Positions 7,367 through 16,616 are shown, counted from the first letter of the stretch. The stretch: 64,000 nucleotides of DNA from Leucobacter musarum subsp. musarum (GCF_001273845.1 NZ_JHBW01000088.1:62001-126000), one strand, 5' to 3'. The notes: a model not told the origin generated them from the letters alone. Numbers and translations: made by a program.

Positions 7367-9064
7367 GTGCTCACCGTGCTCACCAACGCCCGCATCCGCA
7401 CCCTCGACCCGCAGCGGCCTGAAGCCGACACCCTCGTGATCGACGGCGACACGATCGCGTTCGTCGGCCCCGCTGCCGAGCGGCCCGAACACCCCGGTGC
7501 CGCCGTCGTCGACCTCGGGGGGCGCACGGTGATTCCGGGCTTCATCGACAGCCACACGCACCCCGAGATGGTGACGAAGAGCGCCTGGCACGTGCGGTTG
7601 CCGTGGACGCACGACGTCGACGAGTTGCTCGACTTCATCCGCGCATACGCGGCGGAGCATCCGAAAGAGGAAGCGCCGTTTCTGTACTTCGAGTACTACC
7701 CGAGCACGCTCTTCGCCGGCAGCGCGCCCACGAAAGAACTGCTCGATACCGCGGTCAGCGACCGGCCGGTGCTGTGCCAAGACTTCAGCGAGCACGAGCA
7801 CTGGGTCAACAGCAAGATGCTCGAACTCATGGAGGTGACGCGCGAGACGCCCGACCCGGTGCCGGGCCTCGAGATGTTTGTGCGCGACGACGAGGGCGAA
7901 CCCACCGGCCTGCTGCGCGAGATGGTGCACGCGCGCTTCATCGACACGATGTACGCGACGCTCGGGTGGGCACCGCCCGAAGAGATCACGCCTGAGCGCC
8001 TGCAAGCGGGCTTCCTCGACTTCATGGCCGAGCGCGGCGTCACAGCCCTGTTCGACGCCATGCTCATGGACGACGACGTAGTGCGCTCGCTCGCAGAGCT
8101 CGAAGAGCGCGGCGAACTGCACCTGCAGTATTCGGGCGCCGTGCGGTTCCGCACCCTCGCCGACCTCCCCGAAGCGATCGCGCGGGCGCAGCGACTCGAC
8201 GCCGAATACGGCAGCGACCGCATCCGAGTGAACGCACTCAAACTCTTTCTCGACGGCACGAACGAGAGCGGCAACAGTGCGGTGCTTGAGTCGCTCTGCG
8301 GATCCCATCGGGCCGACGACCGCGGCGAGATCCAAATGGAGACCGCCGAGCTGCAGGCGTGCTTCGAGCTCTGCAGCCGCGAGCGCATCGACGTGCACAT
8401 CCACCTGGTCGGCGACCGGGCCTTCCGCACCGCCTGCGACGCAGCCGAGGCCGCTCAGCGGGCGCTCGCCGCAGCGGGTGAGGAGTGGGGCACCCGCATC
8501 ACGCTCGCGCACTGCGAGCTGGTCGACCCCGCAGACATGCATCGCCCCGCCGAACTCGGCATCTTTGTGAACTGGACGCCCCACTGGTCGGGCGCCTATT
8601 TCGGTGAGGGGGCCATCGAGCACCTCGGCGAGGAGCGCTGGAACCGCATGTACGATTTCACCGCGATCGCCCGCCACGGTGCCACGGTGACGTTCGCGAG
8701 CGACGTCGTCACGGCCTACGAGCTGCACCGGGGCGACCCGCTCTTCGGCATACAGGTCGCGCACACGCGCGTGGATCCGGAATACCCGCTCGCCCCCGAA
8801 CGCTTTCCGGGCAGCGCCCGCCCGCAGCCCGGGGCACGGCTACCCCTCGAACTGCTGCTCGAGGGCTACACGATCAACGGCGCACGACAGTTGCGCATCG
8901 ATGATCGCGCGGGATCACTCGAGGCCGGCAAGCGGGCGACCCTGAATGTGCTCAGCGCAGACCCGGCAGACGTCGAGCCGTCGGCGCTCGCCGGGATTCG
9001 CTGCGATGCCGTGCTCTTCGAAGGTCGCGTCATTTCGGGATCGCTCGACGCGCGTTCGCAGTAG
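7367..9064 (+). CDS. YtcJ-family metal-dependent amidohydrolase
   Basis: A 565-aa member of the amidohydrolase superfamily, YtcJ-like group. The first metal ligands are in PGFIDSHTHPE (HxH), further histidine ligands in VHIHLVGDRAF and LAHCELVDP, and the final aspartate in TFASDVVT. The N-terminal composite beta sandwich begins VLTNARIRTLDP. GTG 7367 is chosen because GGAG lies 8 nt upstream and the frame before it is not conserved-looking. The preceding permease and following AraC regulator make a transport-hydrolysis-regulation set. Substrates of this group are various amides, carbamates and cyclic ureides. Confidence 0.88.
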   Translation: MLTVLTNARIRTLDPQRPEADTLVIDGDTIAFVGPAAERPEHPGAAVVDLGGRTVIPGFIDSHTHPEMVTKSAWHVRLPWTHDVDELLDFIRAYAAEHPKEEAPFLYFEYYPSTLFAGSAPTKELLDTAVSDRPVLCQDFSEHEHWVNSKMLELMEVTRETPDPVPGLEMFVRDDEGEPTGLLREMVHARFIDTMYATLGWAPPEEITPERLQAGFLDFMAERGVTALFDAMLMDDDVVRSLAELEERGELHLQYSGAVRFRTLADLPEAIARAQRLDAEYGSDRIRVNALKLFLDGTNESGNSAVLESLCGSHRADDRGEIQMETAELQACFELCSRERIDVHIHLVGDRAFRTACDAAEAAQRALAAAGEEWGTRITLAHCELVDPADMHRPAELGIFVNWTPHWSGAYFGEGAIEHLGEERWNRMYDFTAIARHGATVTFASDVVTAYELHRGDPLFGIQVAHTRVDPEYPLAPERFPGSARPQPGARLPLELLLEGYTINGARQLRIDDRAGSLEAGKRATLNVLSADPADVEPSALAGIRCDAVLFEGRVISGSLDARSQ

Positions 9065-9119
9065 CGTGCGGTGCGGGGCCGAGCTCGCTGACCGGTTCGG
9101 GCGGTCTATGCTGACTGCC

Positions 9120-10454
9120 ATGCGCGCGCACCGAGGAATCGACGGAATCGCCGTCGAAGCCGCCTCGGTGCGCCGCACCTCGGTGCACCGGCACCCCGAA
9201 ATCATCGAGTTCGTGTACGCGCTGCGGGGCGAGCTCGACGTGCAGGTGAGCAGTGAGCAGTACCTGCTCGAAGAGGGCGATTTCGCGCTGCTGAACGCCG
9301 GCGATACGCACGCCTTCGAGGGGCGCCGCGAGTGCACCGTCGTGACGCTGCAGATCGACGTCGCTGCGTTCGCCGATGAGTTCCCTGAGCTGCCGAGCAA
9401 GATCTTCGCCTGCGAGTCGTTCGATCTGCCCCGATATTTGGGCACTGAGGCCTACCTGCGCGATGCGTTGCTCACGATTTTCGCGGCGCCGCCCGCAGAC
9501 CGTCGGCCGCTCGTCTCGGCGCTGCTGCACGACCTGATCGAGTTCTACGGGGTCGAGCAGTACTACGACCGTCGCCGAGTCATCAATCACACCCGCCGTG
9601 CGCTGCTGCGCACCATGCTCACGCTGCTGCGCACGCACGCATCCGAGCGCAATGTGCTCGAGCGCATCAGCGACGAGATGAACTACAGCAAGGGCGCGCT
9701 CTCCCGGCTGACCCGCGACGCGATGGGCATGAGCTTCAGCGACATCCTCACGAACCTGCGCCTCACGCGGGCCGAGGTGCTGCTGCTCGAGGGCGACGAC
9801 ACGATGGTGTCGATCGCGCACGCCTGCGGGTTCTCGGACGTCAAGTACTTCACGCGCGCGTTCCGCGCCTGGTTCGGGTGCACGCCCGCGGCCTGCCGCA
9901 CCGCGCACCGCGGCAGAGTGCACGGCGGCGACGACCTCGACCCGCTGGGCGAGCCCCTGCCGCAGCTCGTCGAGCAGCACCGCGCCGTGGCGCTGCCGAC
10001 CGGCCGCCCGACGCGGCGCAGCGCGACCCCCATCGCGGTCGTCACTTCGGCGGCGGCACCTGACACCTTCGACTCGGGGTCTGCGCTGCCGCAGATCGCC
10101 GGGCCCTCTGGGGGGCGGGATCGCCCAACGTTCAACAACGGACCGGCGCCCGCGGAAGCGCCGCACCTGCTGCCGATCCGGGTGCTCGACGATGCTGCGG
10201 AGGCCGATGCGGCCGACCGCTGGCGCGACATCTGGAGTGGGGTCGACCGCGAGCTGTACCGCCCAGTGCTCATCGTGCCGGCCGATCGCGGCGCCGACGC
10301 AGCGCGTATCGTCGCCGAACTCCGGGAGCACGGCGACGAAACGATCGAGCTCTGGGTGTCGTACCGCTTCGGCGATGCCGGCCTCGCGGAGTCGGTCGCC
10401 GCCGACCTGCGCGCGCTGCCCGGAGTCACCGCGACTCCCATGCTCGCGGCCTGA
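9120..10454 (+). CDS. AraC-family regulator with an unusual C-terminal extension
   Basis: A 444-aa protein. Residues 1-100 are a cupin-type sensor (HRHPEIIEFVYALRGELDV, FALLNAGDTHAF). Residues about 173-262 are the AraC DNA-binding domain: a first helix-turn-helix around ISDEMNYSKGALSRL and a second around SIAHACGFSDVKYFTRAFR. After it comes an extension of about 180 residues, a Pro/Ala-rich linker then a compact domain (LPIRVLDDAAEADAADRWRD onward) that I do not recognise. ATG 9120 is preferred because TATGCT ends 7 nt upstream (leaderless); ATG 9108 is an alternative. It probably regulates the permease-amidohydrolase genes upstream. Confidence 0.86.
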   Translation: MRAHRGIDGIAVEAASVRRTSVHRHPEIIEFVYALRGELDVQVSSEQYLLEEGDFALLNAGDTHAFEGRRECTVVTLQIDVAAFADEFPELPSKIFACESFDLPRYLGTEAYLRDALLTIFAAPPADRRPLVSALLHDLIEFYGVEQYYDRRRVINHTRRALLRTMLTLLRTHASERNVLERISDEMNYSKGALSRLTRDAMGMSFSDILTNLRLTRAEVLLLEGDDTMVSIAHACGFSDVKYFTRAFRAWFGCTPAACRTAHRGRVHGGDDLDPLGEPLPQLVEQHRAVALPTGRPTRRSATPIAVVTSAAAPDTFDSGSALPQIAGPSGGRDRPTFNNGPAPAEAPHLLPIRVLDDAAEADAADRWRDIWSGVDRELYRPVLIVPADRGADAARIVAELREHGDETIELWVSYRFGDAGLAESVAADLRALPGVTATPMLAA

Positions 10455-10478
10455 GCCGGTACGCGGCACACTGGGGGC

Positions 10479-10955
10479 ATGCGTATCCGCACCGAGTTCG
10501 AAGCCCCCTGCACCGCCGAAGCCGCCTGGCGGGCGCTGCACGACCCCCTCGTGGTCGGCGCGCTCTACGCCCCGCTGCTCGCGATGACGCCGCGCGGCGA
10601 GTTTCCGGAGGCGCTGACCACCGGCAGCGAGGTGCGCGTGCGGCTCGCGGCGTTCGGCGTCGTGCCGGTGGGGGAGCAGGCGATCCGGATCACCGATCTC
10701 ATGCCGACCGACCCCGACGGGTGGCCCCGCACCATGCGCGACCACGGCGAGGCGCTCTCGGGCCCGCTGTCAGGGCTCACCGAGTGGCGGCACGCGATGA
10801 CGATCTCGCGCTCGCGCGCATCAGCCCACCGCGCCGTCTGGACCGATGAGCTACACATCGCGGGGCCGACCGCGCCGCTCATTCGGCCGGGACTGGCGCT
10901 GATGTGGCGCTGGCGCGGCCGCAAGCTGCGCCGCCTCGCCGCCGACTGGCGGTAG
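10479..10955 (+). CDS. SRPBCC-like small protein
   Basis: A 158-aa protein beginning MRIRTEFEAPCTAEAAWRAL, the usual first strand and helix of the START/SRPBCC ligand-binding fold, and ending in a long basic helix (LMWRWRGRKLRRLAADWR). No catalytic residues can be named. A CACACT hexamer ends 6 nt before ATG 10479 and the spacer is GGGGGC, so either leaderless or Shine-Dalgarno initiation is possible. The gene lies 24 nt after the AraC gene and faces the quinone oxidoreductase across a long inverted repeat. Confidence 0.68.
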   Translation: MRIRTEFEAPCTAEAAWRALHDPLVVGALYAPLLAMTPRGEFPEALTTGSEVRVRLAAFGVVPVGEQAIRITDLMPTDPDGWPRTMRDHGEALSGPLSGLTEWRHAMTISRSRASAHRAVWTDELHIAGPTAPLIRPGLALMWRWRGRKLRRLAADWR

Positions 10956-11027
10956 GCGGGGTCGGCGCCCGGCCGCCCCGCCCGGCCGCGCCGTGCCCAC
11001 GCCGCCCGCCCACGCCGCCCTATCTTC

Positions 11028-11111
11028 CGCCGAGCGCCTCCTTTCTCGCCGAGCCCCTGCGAAATGCGCGCACACATTGGAGGGATTCGGCGAGAAAGGA
11101 GGCGCTCGGCG
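11028..11111. repeat. Perfect 25-bp inverted repeat between convergent genes
   Basis: The left arm is 11028-11052 and the right arm 11087-11111; they are exact reverse complements and contain CTCCTTTCTCGCCGA. The 34-nt loop holds a small TGCG/CGCA hairpin. It lies between two convergent genes and may end transcription from both sides, though no T-run follows. The remaining 10956-11228 gap holds GC-rich sequence without a convincing ORF. Confidence 0.7.
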
Positions 11112-11228
11112 AGGTCGGGGCCGCCCCGGCCCGCCGAGTGACTGCCCAGATCATGAGCCACCGTCGCCACACGCGATATCGGCGGTCATTCGCGACCTGG
11201 GCGGTCACTCGACGTGGTCGGAGGTGCT

Positions 11229-12197
11229 CTACCCCGCCGGGTCGAGCAGCGCCGAGCGCTGCTCCGCGGTCAGCGGCGTCGCGGGGAACTGCAGCACGAC
11301 CTTGCCGACCGGGTGCTCCTCGATCAAGAAGCGGTAGGCCTCGTGCACCTCGGCGACGTCGAACACCCGCTCGACGGGGGCCTGGATGTGCCCGTACGCG
11401 ATCGCCTTCGCCAACCAGTCGAGGTCGCCGTGCTTCGCGACGCCGCTGCCGGCAGTGTGCACGCCGTGGCTCTCGGCGGCACCTGGACCGGCCCCGATCG
11501 AGTTCGTGCGGTCGGCCGGTACGCCGAGCGACGCGAACAGGTCGAGCTCGTCGGGCCCCTGCGTCGCGAACGCTGCGTGAATGCCGTCGGGCGCGGAGGC
11601 GCGGAGGCGATCCGCCAGCCCCTCGCCGTAGGCGATCGGTTCGATACCGAGCGACCGGAGTGCGGCCGCGTTGCGTTCGCTCGAGATGCCGAGCACGCGC
11701 GCACCGAGGTTGAGCGCGAGCTGGGCGGCGAGCACGCCGACTCCGCCGGACGCACCCGACACGACGACGGTCTCGCCCTCGGCGGGGCGGATCGCGCGGA
11801 TACCCGCGATCGCGGTGCGGCCGGTGATGTGCAGGGCGCCAGCGGTGTCGAGCCCGAGGCCGCGCGGTACGAGGTGGAGAGTCGCCGCCGGGTCGGTGAC
11901 GAGCAGGGACGCGGTCTGCGCCTGCTGCGAGAGCCCGCCGAACACGAGATCGCCGGGCTTGAAGCCTTCGACGCCGTCGCCGACCTGATCGACGATGCCC
12001 GCGAAGTCGGTGCCGTTGCCCGATGCGCCATCAACGGGGCCGAACGCGCCGCTCACGATCTTCCAGTCGACCGGGTTGAGCCCGGCATAGCGCACCTGCA
12101 CCCGCACCTGCCCGGGCCCGGCCTCGGGGGCCGCGATGTCGACGAGCTGCAGCTGCTCGACGCCGCCGTTTGCGCGGTACTGAACGGTCGTGCTCAT
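11229..12197 (-). CDS. NADP-dependent quinone oxidoreductase (zinc-free medium-chain dehydrogenase)
   Basis: A 322-aa medium-chain dehydrogenase/reductase of the quinone reductase branch. The N-terminal GroES-like part has YAGLNPVDWKIVSGAFG and NGTDFAGIVDQVG; the Rossmann domain carries VVVSGASGGVGVLAAQLA (about residues 142-159). There is no structural zinc cysteine cluster, as expected for QOR types. ATG 12197 follows AAGGAG. It is divergent from the alpha/beta hydrolase gene, and a 10-bp inverted repeat lies in the shared upstream region. Confidence 0.9.
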   Translation of the reverse strand: MSTTVQYRANGGVEQLQLVDIAAPEAGPGQVRVQVRYAGLNPVDWKIVSGAFGPVDGASGNGTDFAGIVDQVGDGVEGFKPGDLVFGGLSQQAQTASLLVTDPAATLHLVPRGLGLDTAGALHITGRTAIAGIRAIRPAEGETVVVSGASGGVGVLAAQLALNLGARVLGISSERNAAALRSLGIEPIAYGEGLADRLRASAPDGIHAAFATQGPDELDLFASLGVPADRTNSIGAGPGAAESHGVHTAGSGVAKHGDLDWLAKAIAYGHIQAPVERVFDVAEVHEAYRFLIEEHPVGKVVLQFPATPLTAEQRSALLDPAG

Positions 12198-12284
12198 GTG
12201 GTGCTCCTTCGGGTCTGCGTGCGAGCCGCGCCGGTCGGCGGGTTCACCAGCACCAACGACCCCGCCGCCCGCGCTCTTCCCGTG

Positions 12285-12315
12285 AGGTTGCCGAGCGCGT
12301 CACATTCGGCAACCT
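12285..12315. promoter_or_regulatory. Perfect 10-bp inverted repeat in a divergent promoter region
   Basis: AGGTTGCCGA and TCGGCAACCT are exact reverse complements separated by 11 nt. They lie between two divergent start codons (12197 leftward, 12387 rightward), upstream of the rightward -10 candidate TACCCT at 12361-12366. An operator for an unknown regulator is the likeliest use; a stem-loop in either 5' leader is the alternative. Confidence 0.45.
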
Positions 12316-12386
12316 GCCTCGCAGGTCGCGGATCGCGGCCTGAGCGAGCGCCCCCCCCGCTACCCTGAACCGAGAAGGGTGGGCGC

Positions 12387-13166
12387 ATGGCAACCGTGAG
12401 TATCAACGGCATCGAACTGTACGAGCAGGTGTCGGGGTCGGGCGAACCCGTCGTGGTGCTCCACGGCGGGTTCTGCTCGCTCGAATCGCTGGAGCCGATC
12501 GCCGACGCGCTCGCCGCAGTGGCCCGAGTGCACGCCTATGAGCGCCCGGGCCACGGTCGCACCGCCGACCTGCCGGGCGACTACTCGTACGAGCGCGGCG
12601 TCACCGAGGCGCTCGCCTACCTCGACGCGCACGGACTCACCGATGCCCACATCGTCGGGTACAGCGACGGGGCGATCATCGGACTCATGCTCGCCATGGC
12701 GCATCCCAGCCGGGTGCGCTCGCTCACCGCGATCAGCGCGAACCTCGATCCGTCGGCGTACGACCGCGATCTGCCGGCGAACGGCCCGGTGCTGCCCGAT
12801 CTGCCGCGGCCGTTTGCGGCGGGCGGTCCGGCGCCGGATCACATCACCCCCGAGCGCCGCGCCTACGAGCGCCTGTCGCCCGACGGGCCCGAGCACGCCG
12901 ACGTCGTCTTCGACAAGTGTCTGCGGCTCTGGATGTCCGAACCCCACATCGCCGCCGCCGAACTCGCCCGCGCGACGTCGCCAACGCTGGTGGTCGGTGG
13001 TGACCGCGACACGGTGCGGCCCGCGCACTCGCTGCACATCGCGGCGAGTCTGCCGAACGCGCGCCTCGCGATCGTGCCGGGAACCACGCACGGGCTCGTC
13101 GATCAAAAGCCCGAGCTCATCACCGCGCTGATCCTCGACTTCTGGGCCGAGGTCGCGGAGGCCTGA
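12387..13166 (+). CDS. Alpha/beta-fold hydrolase
   Basis: A 259-aa hydrolase. The oxyanion region is VVVLHGGF (residues 22-29), the nucleophile elbow VGYSDGAIIG (Ser about residue 93), the acid probably the aspartate in VVGGDRDTV, and the base the histidine in VPGTTHGLV, giving a complete Ser-Asp-His triad. No signal peptide is seen. ATG 12387 follows GAAGGGTGG, and TACCCT is positioned to give a short leader. The substrate is unknown. Confidence 0.88.
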   Translation: MATVSINGIELYEQVSGSGEPVVVLHGGFCSLESLEPIADALAAVARVHAYERPGHGRTADLPGDYSYERGVTEALAYLDAHGLTDAHIVGYSDGAIIGLMLAMAHPSRVRSLTAISANLDPSAYDRDLPANGPVLPDLPRPFAAGGPAPDHITPERRAYERLSPDGPEHADVVFDKCLRLWMSEPHIAAAELARATSPTLVVGGDRDTVRPAHSLHIAASLPNARLAIVPGTTHGLVDQKPELITALILDFWAEVAEA

Positions 13167-13268
13167 GCGCGGGCACGGTGCTGCCGCACCTGCGCCGACT
13201 GCCCCGCCCCTTCCCGCCCCTTCCTGCCCCGCGCTGGGTGCCCTGCCCCGCTGCCCACCACCCCGCCC

Positions 13269-13337
13269 CGAGTGCACCCTTTTCGCGCGAGTGCACCGGT
13301 AAGTGAGGGGTGCTTTCGCGCAAAAGGGGTGCATTCG
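13269..13337. repeat. Near-perfect gapped inverted repeat between convergent genes
   Basis: The left arm (13269-13290) is CGAGTGCACCCTTTTCGCGC plus GA, and the right arm (13313-13337) is its reverse complement apart from one inserted base and two mismatches. The loop contains a GCACC/GGTGC pair, giving a nested hairpin. It lies in the 223-nt gap between the hydrolase and fhuB stops and probably ends transcription from both. The gap also has a CGCCCCTTCC tandem (13204-13223). Confidence 0.6.
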
Positions 13338-13389
13338 AGGGGAAAGTTGGGACGCTGCGTGGGCGCGGTCGCGCGCCCGGCAAGAACCC

Positions 13390-15540
13390 CTACGCCGACC
13401 GGCGCAGCAGCCACACGAAGTAGGGCGCCCCGATCAGCGTGAGCATGAGCCCGGCGGGCAACTGCGCGGGCGAGATCAGGGTGCGTCCGAGGGTGTCGGC
13501 GACGCAGACGAGCAGCCCGCCGAGCAGCATCGCGACCGGGATGATGCGCGCGTGCCGCGCTCCAACGATCGCGCGGGCGAGGTGCGGGGCGACGAGGCCC
13601 ACGAATCCGATGACGCCGACGGCGACGACGCTGACGGCGGCGAGCACGGCCGCGATCGCGAGCATCGAGAAGCGCGTCTTCTCAAGCCCGATGCCGAGAA
13701 TGCGGGGCGTGTCTTCGTCGATGGCGAGCAGGTCGAGGTGGCGGCGCAATCCGATGAGGATCGGCAGCGCGACGACCAGCGCGATCGCCACGGGCAGCAC
13801 ATCGGGCATCGACCGCCCGTAGGTGGTGCCCGAGAGCCAGGTCAGAATGCGGGGGGTGTTCCAGGCGTCGGCGCGCAGCAGCAGGAATGTGGTGAGCGCG
13901 CTGAGGCCGTACCCGCAGCCGATGCCGATGAGCACGAAGCGGTCGGGCAGCATGCCGCCGCGCCACGACAGCAGTGCGATGAGCGCGAACGTGGCGAGTC
14001 CCATCGCGACGGCGAGGGTGATGAGCAGGGGGCGGCCGCCGCCCGAGGTGACGGCGATGACCGCGCCGAGGCCGGCGCCGGCGGTGATGCCGAGCAGTCC
14101 TGGTTCGGCGAGCGGGTTGCGCACGGTCGACTGCACCACGCTGCCCGAGAGGGCGAGTGCGGCTCCGGCGAGCACGGCTGCAGCGACGCGGGGCACGCGC
14201 TCGTCGATGGCGCGCGCGACGAGGCCGGGGGCGAGGCCGCGGGCCCAGAGCGCGAGGTCGCCGGTCTGTAACCATAGGCTGCCCGCGAGCAGGCCGACGA
14301 CGGCCGCCGCGGCGAGCAGCACGGCGGCGATCGCGATGATCACGCCGAGGCGCAGCCGCGTGCGGCGGCCCGGTCGGGCCTGTGGCGGGGTGCGCACCCC
14401 GCCGGCGTCGCGCATGCGCAGCGCGAGCACGACGATGACGACGGCGCCGAGCAGGGCGGTGGGAATGCCGGTGGGCACGGAGGTGGCGCCCTCGGCGGTG
14501 AGCAGGGCGCGGAGGCCGGCATCGGCGAGCAGGATCAGCAGCGCGCCCAGCAGCCCCGACACCGGAATCAGCAGCAGGTGTCGGGTGACCGGCCGCACGC
14601 GCGACGCGATGAGGCGGGCGAGCACGGGGGCGCCGAGTCCGACGAATGCGATGGGACCGGCGAGCATGACGGCGGTGCTCGTGAGCACGACGGCGCAGAC
14701 CACGGCGATGAGGCGGGTGGAGCGGATCGGCACGCCGAGCGCCGAGGCGGTGTCGTCGCCGAGCCCGAGCACGTCGAGCCGGCGGGTAAGCAGCAGTGCC
14801 GCGAGGAGGGCGACGACGATGAGGGGGAGGGCCCGCAGCGAGGCGTCGATGTTGAGCTGCGCCAGCGATCCCGAACCCCAGGCGAAGAGCCCGGTGGTGT
14901 TCTCCTTGAACAGGATCAGCAGCATCGCCGTGCCCGCGTCGAGGGCCATCGCGAGCGCTGATCCGGCGAGGATGAGGCGTGTGGTGCCCGCACCGGCGGT
15001 GCTGCCGGCGAGCGCGAGAACGAGTGCGGCGGCGAGCAGGCCGCCGATGAACGCGACCGATCCCGAGGCCCAGAGCGGCAGCGAGAGCCCGAACGCGGCG
15101 ACCGCTGACAGCGCGAAGTAGGAGCCGGCGGTGACGGCGAGGGTGTCAGGCGAGGCCAACTGGTTGCGGGTGATCGACTGCAGCAGTGCGCCGGCAGCGC
15201 CCAGCGCGAACCCGACGGCGACGCCCGCGGCGAGGCGCGGCAGGCGGGAGCCGGTGAGCACATCGCCCACCGGCACGCCGCCGACCGATTCACGGGCACC
15301 GCCTGCGTAGCGCACGAGGTCCCAGACCCCGACGCCCGAGGTACCTTGGGTGAGGTGCCACGCCCCGACCGCCACGACCGCGATGAGCAGCCCGACGAGC
15401 ACCGCGATCCCGCTGGCGCGCCCGCGCAACCCGAGGTCGCCGGCGGCGTGCTCGGGCGCCTCGGGCGCGTCAGGCGCACTGAGTGCGGGCCGGGTCGAAG
15501 TCGGCGCGACTGCGGGCGTCGCGGTGCTGGTCGGGGTCAT
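13390..15540 (-). CDS. fhuB: Iron-siderophore ABC transporter, fused double permease (FhuB type)
   Basis: A 716-aa protein made of two FecCD permease units in one chain, as in FhuB. Each half has about 10 helices; the first begins near residue 47 (GIAVLVGLLIAVVAVGAWHL) and the second after an arginine-rich linker near residue 390. The FecCD hallmarks GAAGALLQSITRNQLASPD and SGSVVQSTVRNPLAEPGLLG appear one per half, so both units are intact. It forms the membrane channel for ferric siderophore uptake. It is the last gene of fhuC-fhuD-fhuB, 17 nt after the binding protein's stop. Confidence 0.93.
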   Translation of the reverse strand: MTPTSTATPAVAPTSTRPALSAPDAPEAPEHAAGDLGLRGRASGIAVLVGLLIAVVAVGAWHLTQGTSGVGVWDLVRYAGGARESVGGVPVGDVLTGSRLPRLAAGVAVGFALGAAGALLQSITRNQLASPDTLAVTAGSYFALSAVAAFGLSLPLWASGSVAFIGGLLAAALVLALAGSTAGAGTTRLILAGSALAMALDAGTAMLLILFKENTTGLFAWGSGSLAQLNIDASLRALPLIVVALLAALLLTRRLDVLGLGDDTASALGVPIRSTRLIAVVCAVVLTSTAVMLAGPIAFVGLGAPVLARLIASRVRPVTRHLLLIPVSGLLGALLILLADAGLRALLTAEGATSVPTGIPTALLGAVVIVVLALRMRDAGGVRTPPQARPGRRTRLRLGVIIAIAAVLLAAAAVVGLLAGSLWLQTGDLALWARGLAPGLVARAIDERVPRVAAAVLAGAALALSGSVVQSTVRNPLAEPGLLGITAGAGLGAVIAVTSGGGRPLLITLAVAMGLATFALIALLSWRGGMLPDRFVLIGIGCGYGLSALTTFLLLRADAWNTPRILTWLSGTTYGRSMPDVLPVAIALVVALPILIGLRRHLDLLAIDEDTPRILGIGLEKTRFSMLAIAAVLAAVSVVAVGVIGFVGLVAPHLARAIVGARHARIIPVAMLLGGLLVCVADTLGRTLISPAQLPAGLMLTLIGAPYFVWLLRRSA

Positions 15541-15557
15541 GGCGATCCTGCGCGGCG

Positions 15558-16616
15558 TTACTTCTGGAGAATGACGTCGACGAACGCGTCGACGGCCTGC
15601 TCACCCGACAGCGGGCCGCCTGCACCCCAGACGCCCGCGGGGAACGCGTGCGCGCGGCCCTCCTTGACGGCGGGCAGCGAGGTCCAGATCGCGCTCTTCT
15701 CGAGCTCGGCGGTGTACCCGCCCTCCTCGTCCTTCGAGTAGAAGAGGTTCGCGTCGCCGACGGCGGTGAGGCCCTCGAGGTCGGTCTGCGCGAGGCCGTA
15801 CGCGGGGTCCACGCCGCCATTGCCGTAGGCCTTGTCGATGTCGTTCGTCCAGGCCGGGGTCAGCCCGAGCTGCTCGCCGAACGCGGTGAAGAGGGCGCCC
15901 TCGCCGTAGGGGCGGATCACGAGGTTGCTGCCCTCGACCCAGCCGTCGAAGAACACGAAGTCCTTCGTGGGCAGGTCGACGGTCGCAACCTCGTCCTTCG
16001 CGTCGGCGAGGTGCTGATCGAAATCGGCGAGCACCTGATCGGCGCGCTCGGTGCGGCCGGTCGCCTCGGCGATCAACGTGAACACGTTCTTCATGTTGCC
16101 GATCGGATCTTTCGTGTCGGCGCCCACGGTGACGAGCACCGGAACATCGCTCTCCTTCTCAAGCGTCTTCACGATGTCGGCGTCGGCCTCGAACGCTTCG
16201 ACCACGATCAGGTCGGGCTTCGCGCCGTAGAGGGCATCGAGGTCGGGCTCGCCGCGGGTGCCGAGATCGACGACGCCCTCCGGCAGTGTCTCCGCGCTGA
16301 CCCAGGTGCCGTAGCCCTCGGGGTCGGAGACGGCGACCGGCGCCACGCAGAGCGTCAGCGCATCTTCGATCTGCTGCCACTCGAGCACCGCGACGCGCTT
16401 CGCCGGCTGATCGAGCTTCACCGTGCGGCCGACGCCATCGGTGATCTCGACCGGGCCGGTCGACGTGGTCGTCGTGTCGTTCTGGCACGCCTCCGAGGTG
16501 GCCTGCGGCACGTCGCCGCTTCCGGCCTCGACGGTGGTGGTGCCGCAGCCGGCCGCGGTGAACGCGACGGCGGTGACGAGCGCAGCGGCGGCTGCGGTGC
16601 GGAGGGAGCGGGTCAT
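15558..16616 (-). CDS. fhuD: Iron-siderophore ABC transporter substrate-binding lipoprotein
   Basis: A 352-aa FecB/FhuD-type binding protein. The N-terminus is a lipoprotein signal (AVAFTAAGCGTT, lipobox cysteine at about residue 24). The two-lobe fold is recognised from RVAVLEWQQIEDALTLCVAP, the DLGTRGEPDLDALYGAKPDL segment and the C-terminal EQAVDAFVDVIL. It captures a ferric siderophore, or less likely heme, at the outer membrane surface. Its ATG overlaps the stop of fhuC by 4 nt, so the two are translationally coupled. The ligand cannot be read from sequence. Confidence 0.9.
   Translation of the reverse strand: MTRSLRTAAAAALVTAVAFTAAGCGTTTVEAGSGDVPQATSEACQNDTTTTSTGPVEITDGVGRTVKLDQPAKRVAVLEWQQIEDALTLCVAPVAVSDPEGYGTWVSAETLPEGVVDLGTRGEPDLDALYGAKPDLIVVEAFEADADIVKTLEKESDVPVLVTVGADTKDPIGNMKNVFTLIAEATGRTERADQVLADFDQHLADAKDEVATVDLPTKDFVFFDGWVEGSNLVIRPYGEGALFTAFGEQLGLTPAWTNDIDKAYGNGGVDPAYGLAQTDLEGLTAVGDANLFYSKDEEGGYTAELEKSAIWTSLPAVKEGRAHAFPAGVWGAGGPLSGEQAVDAFVDVILQK

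Noticed and set aside
7175..8764. 529-codon antisense frame opposite the YtcJ-like amidohydrolase
   Set aside because: Composition is that of a reverse-frame shadow; the metal motifs are on the plus strand.
9030..10745. 571-codon antisense frame over the AraC gene
   Set aside because: No recognised domain, runs across three genes and has no promoter or ribosome site.
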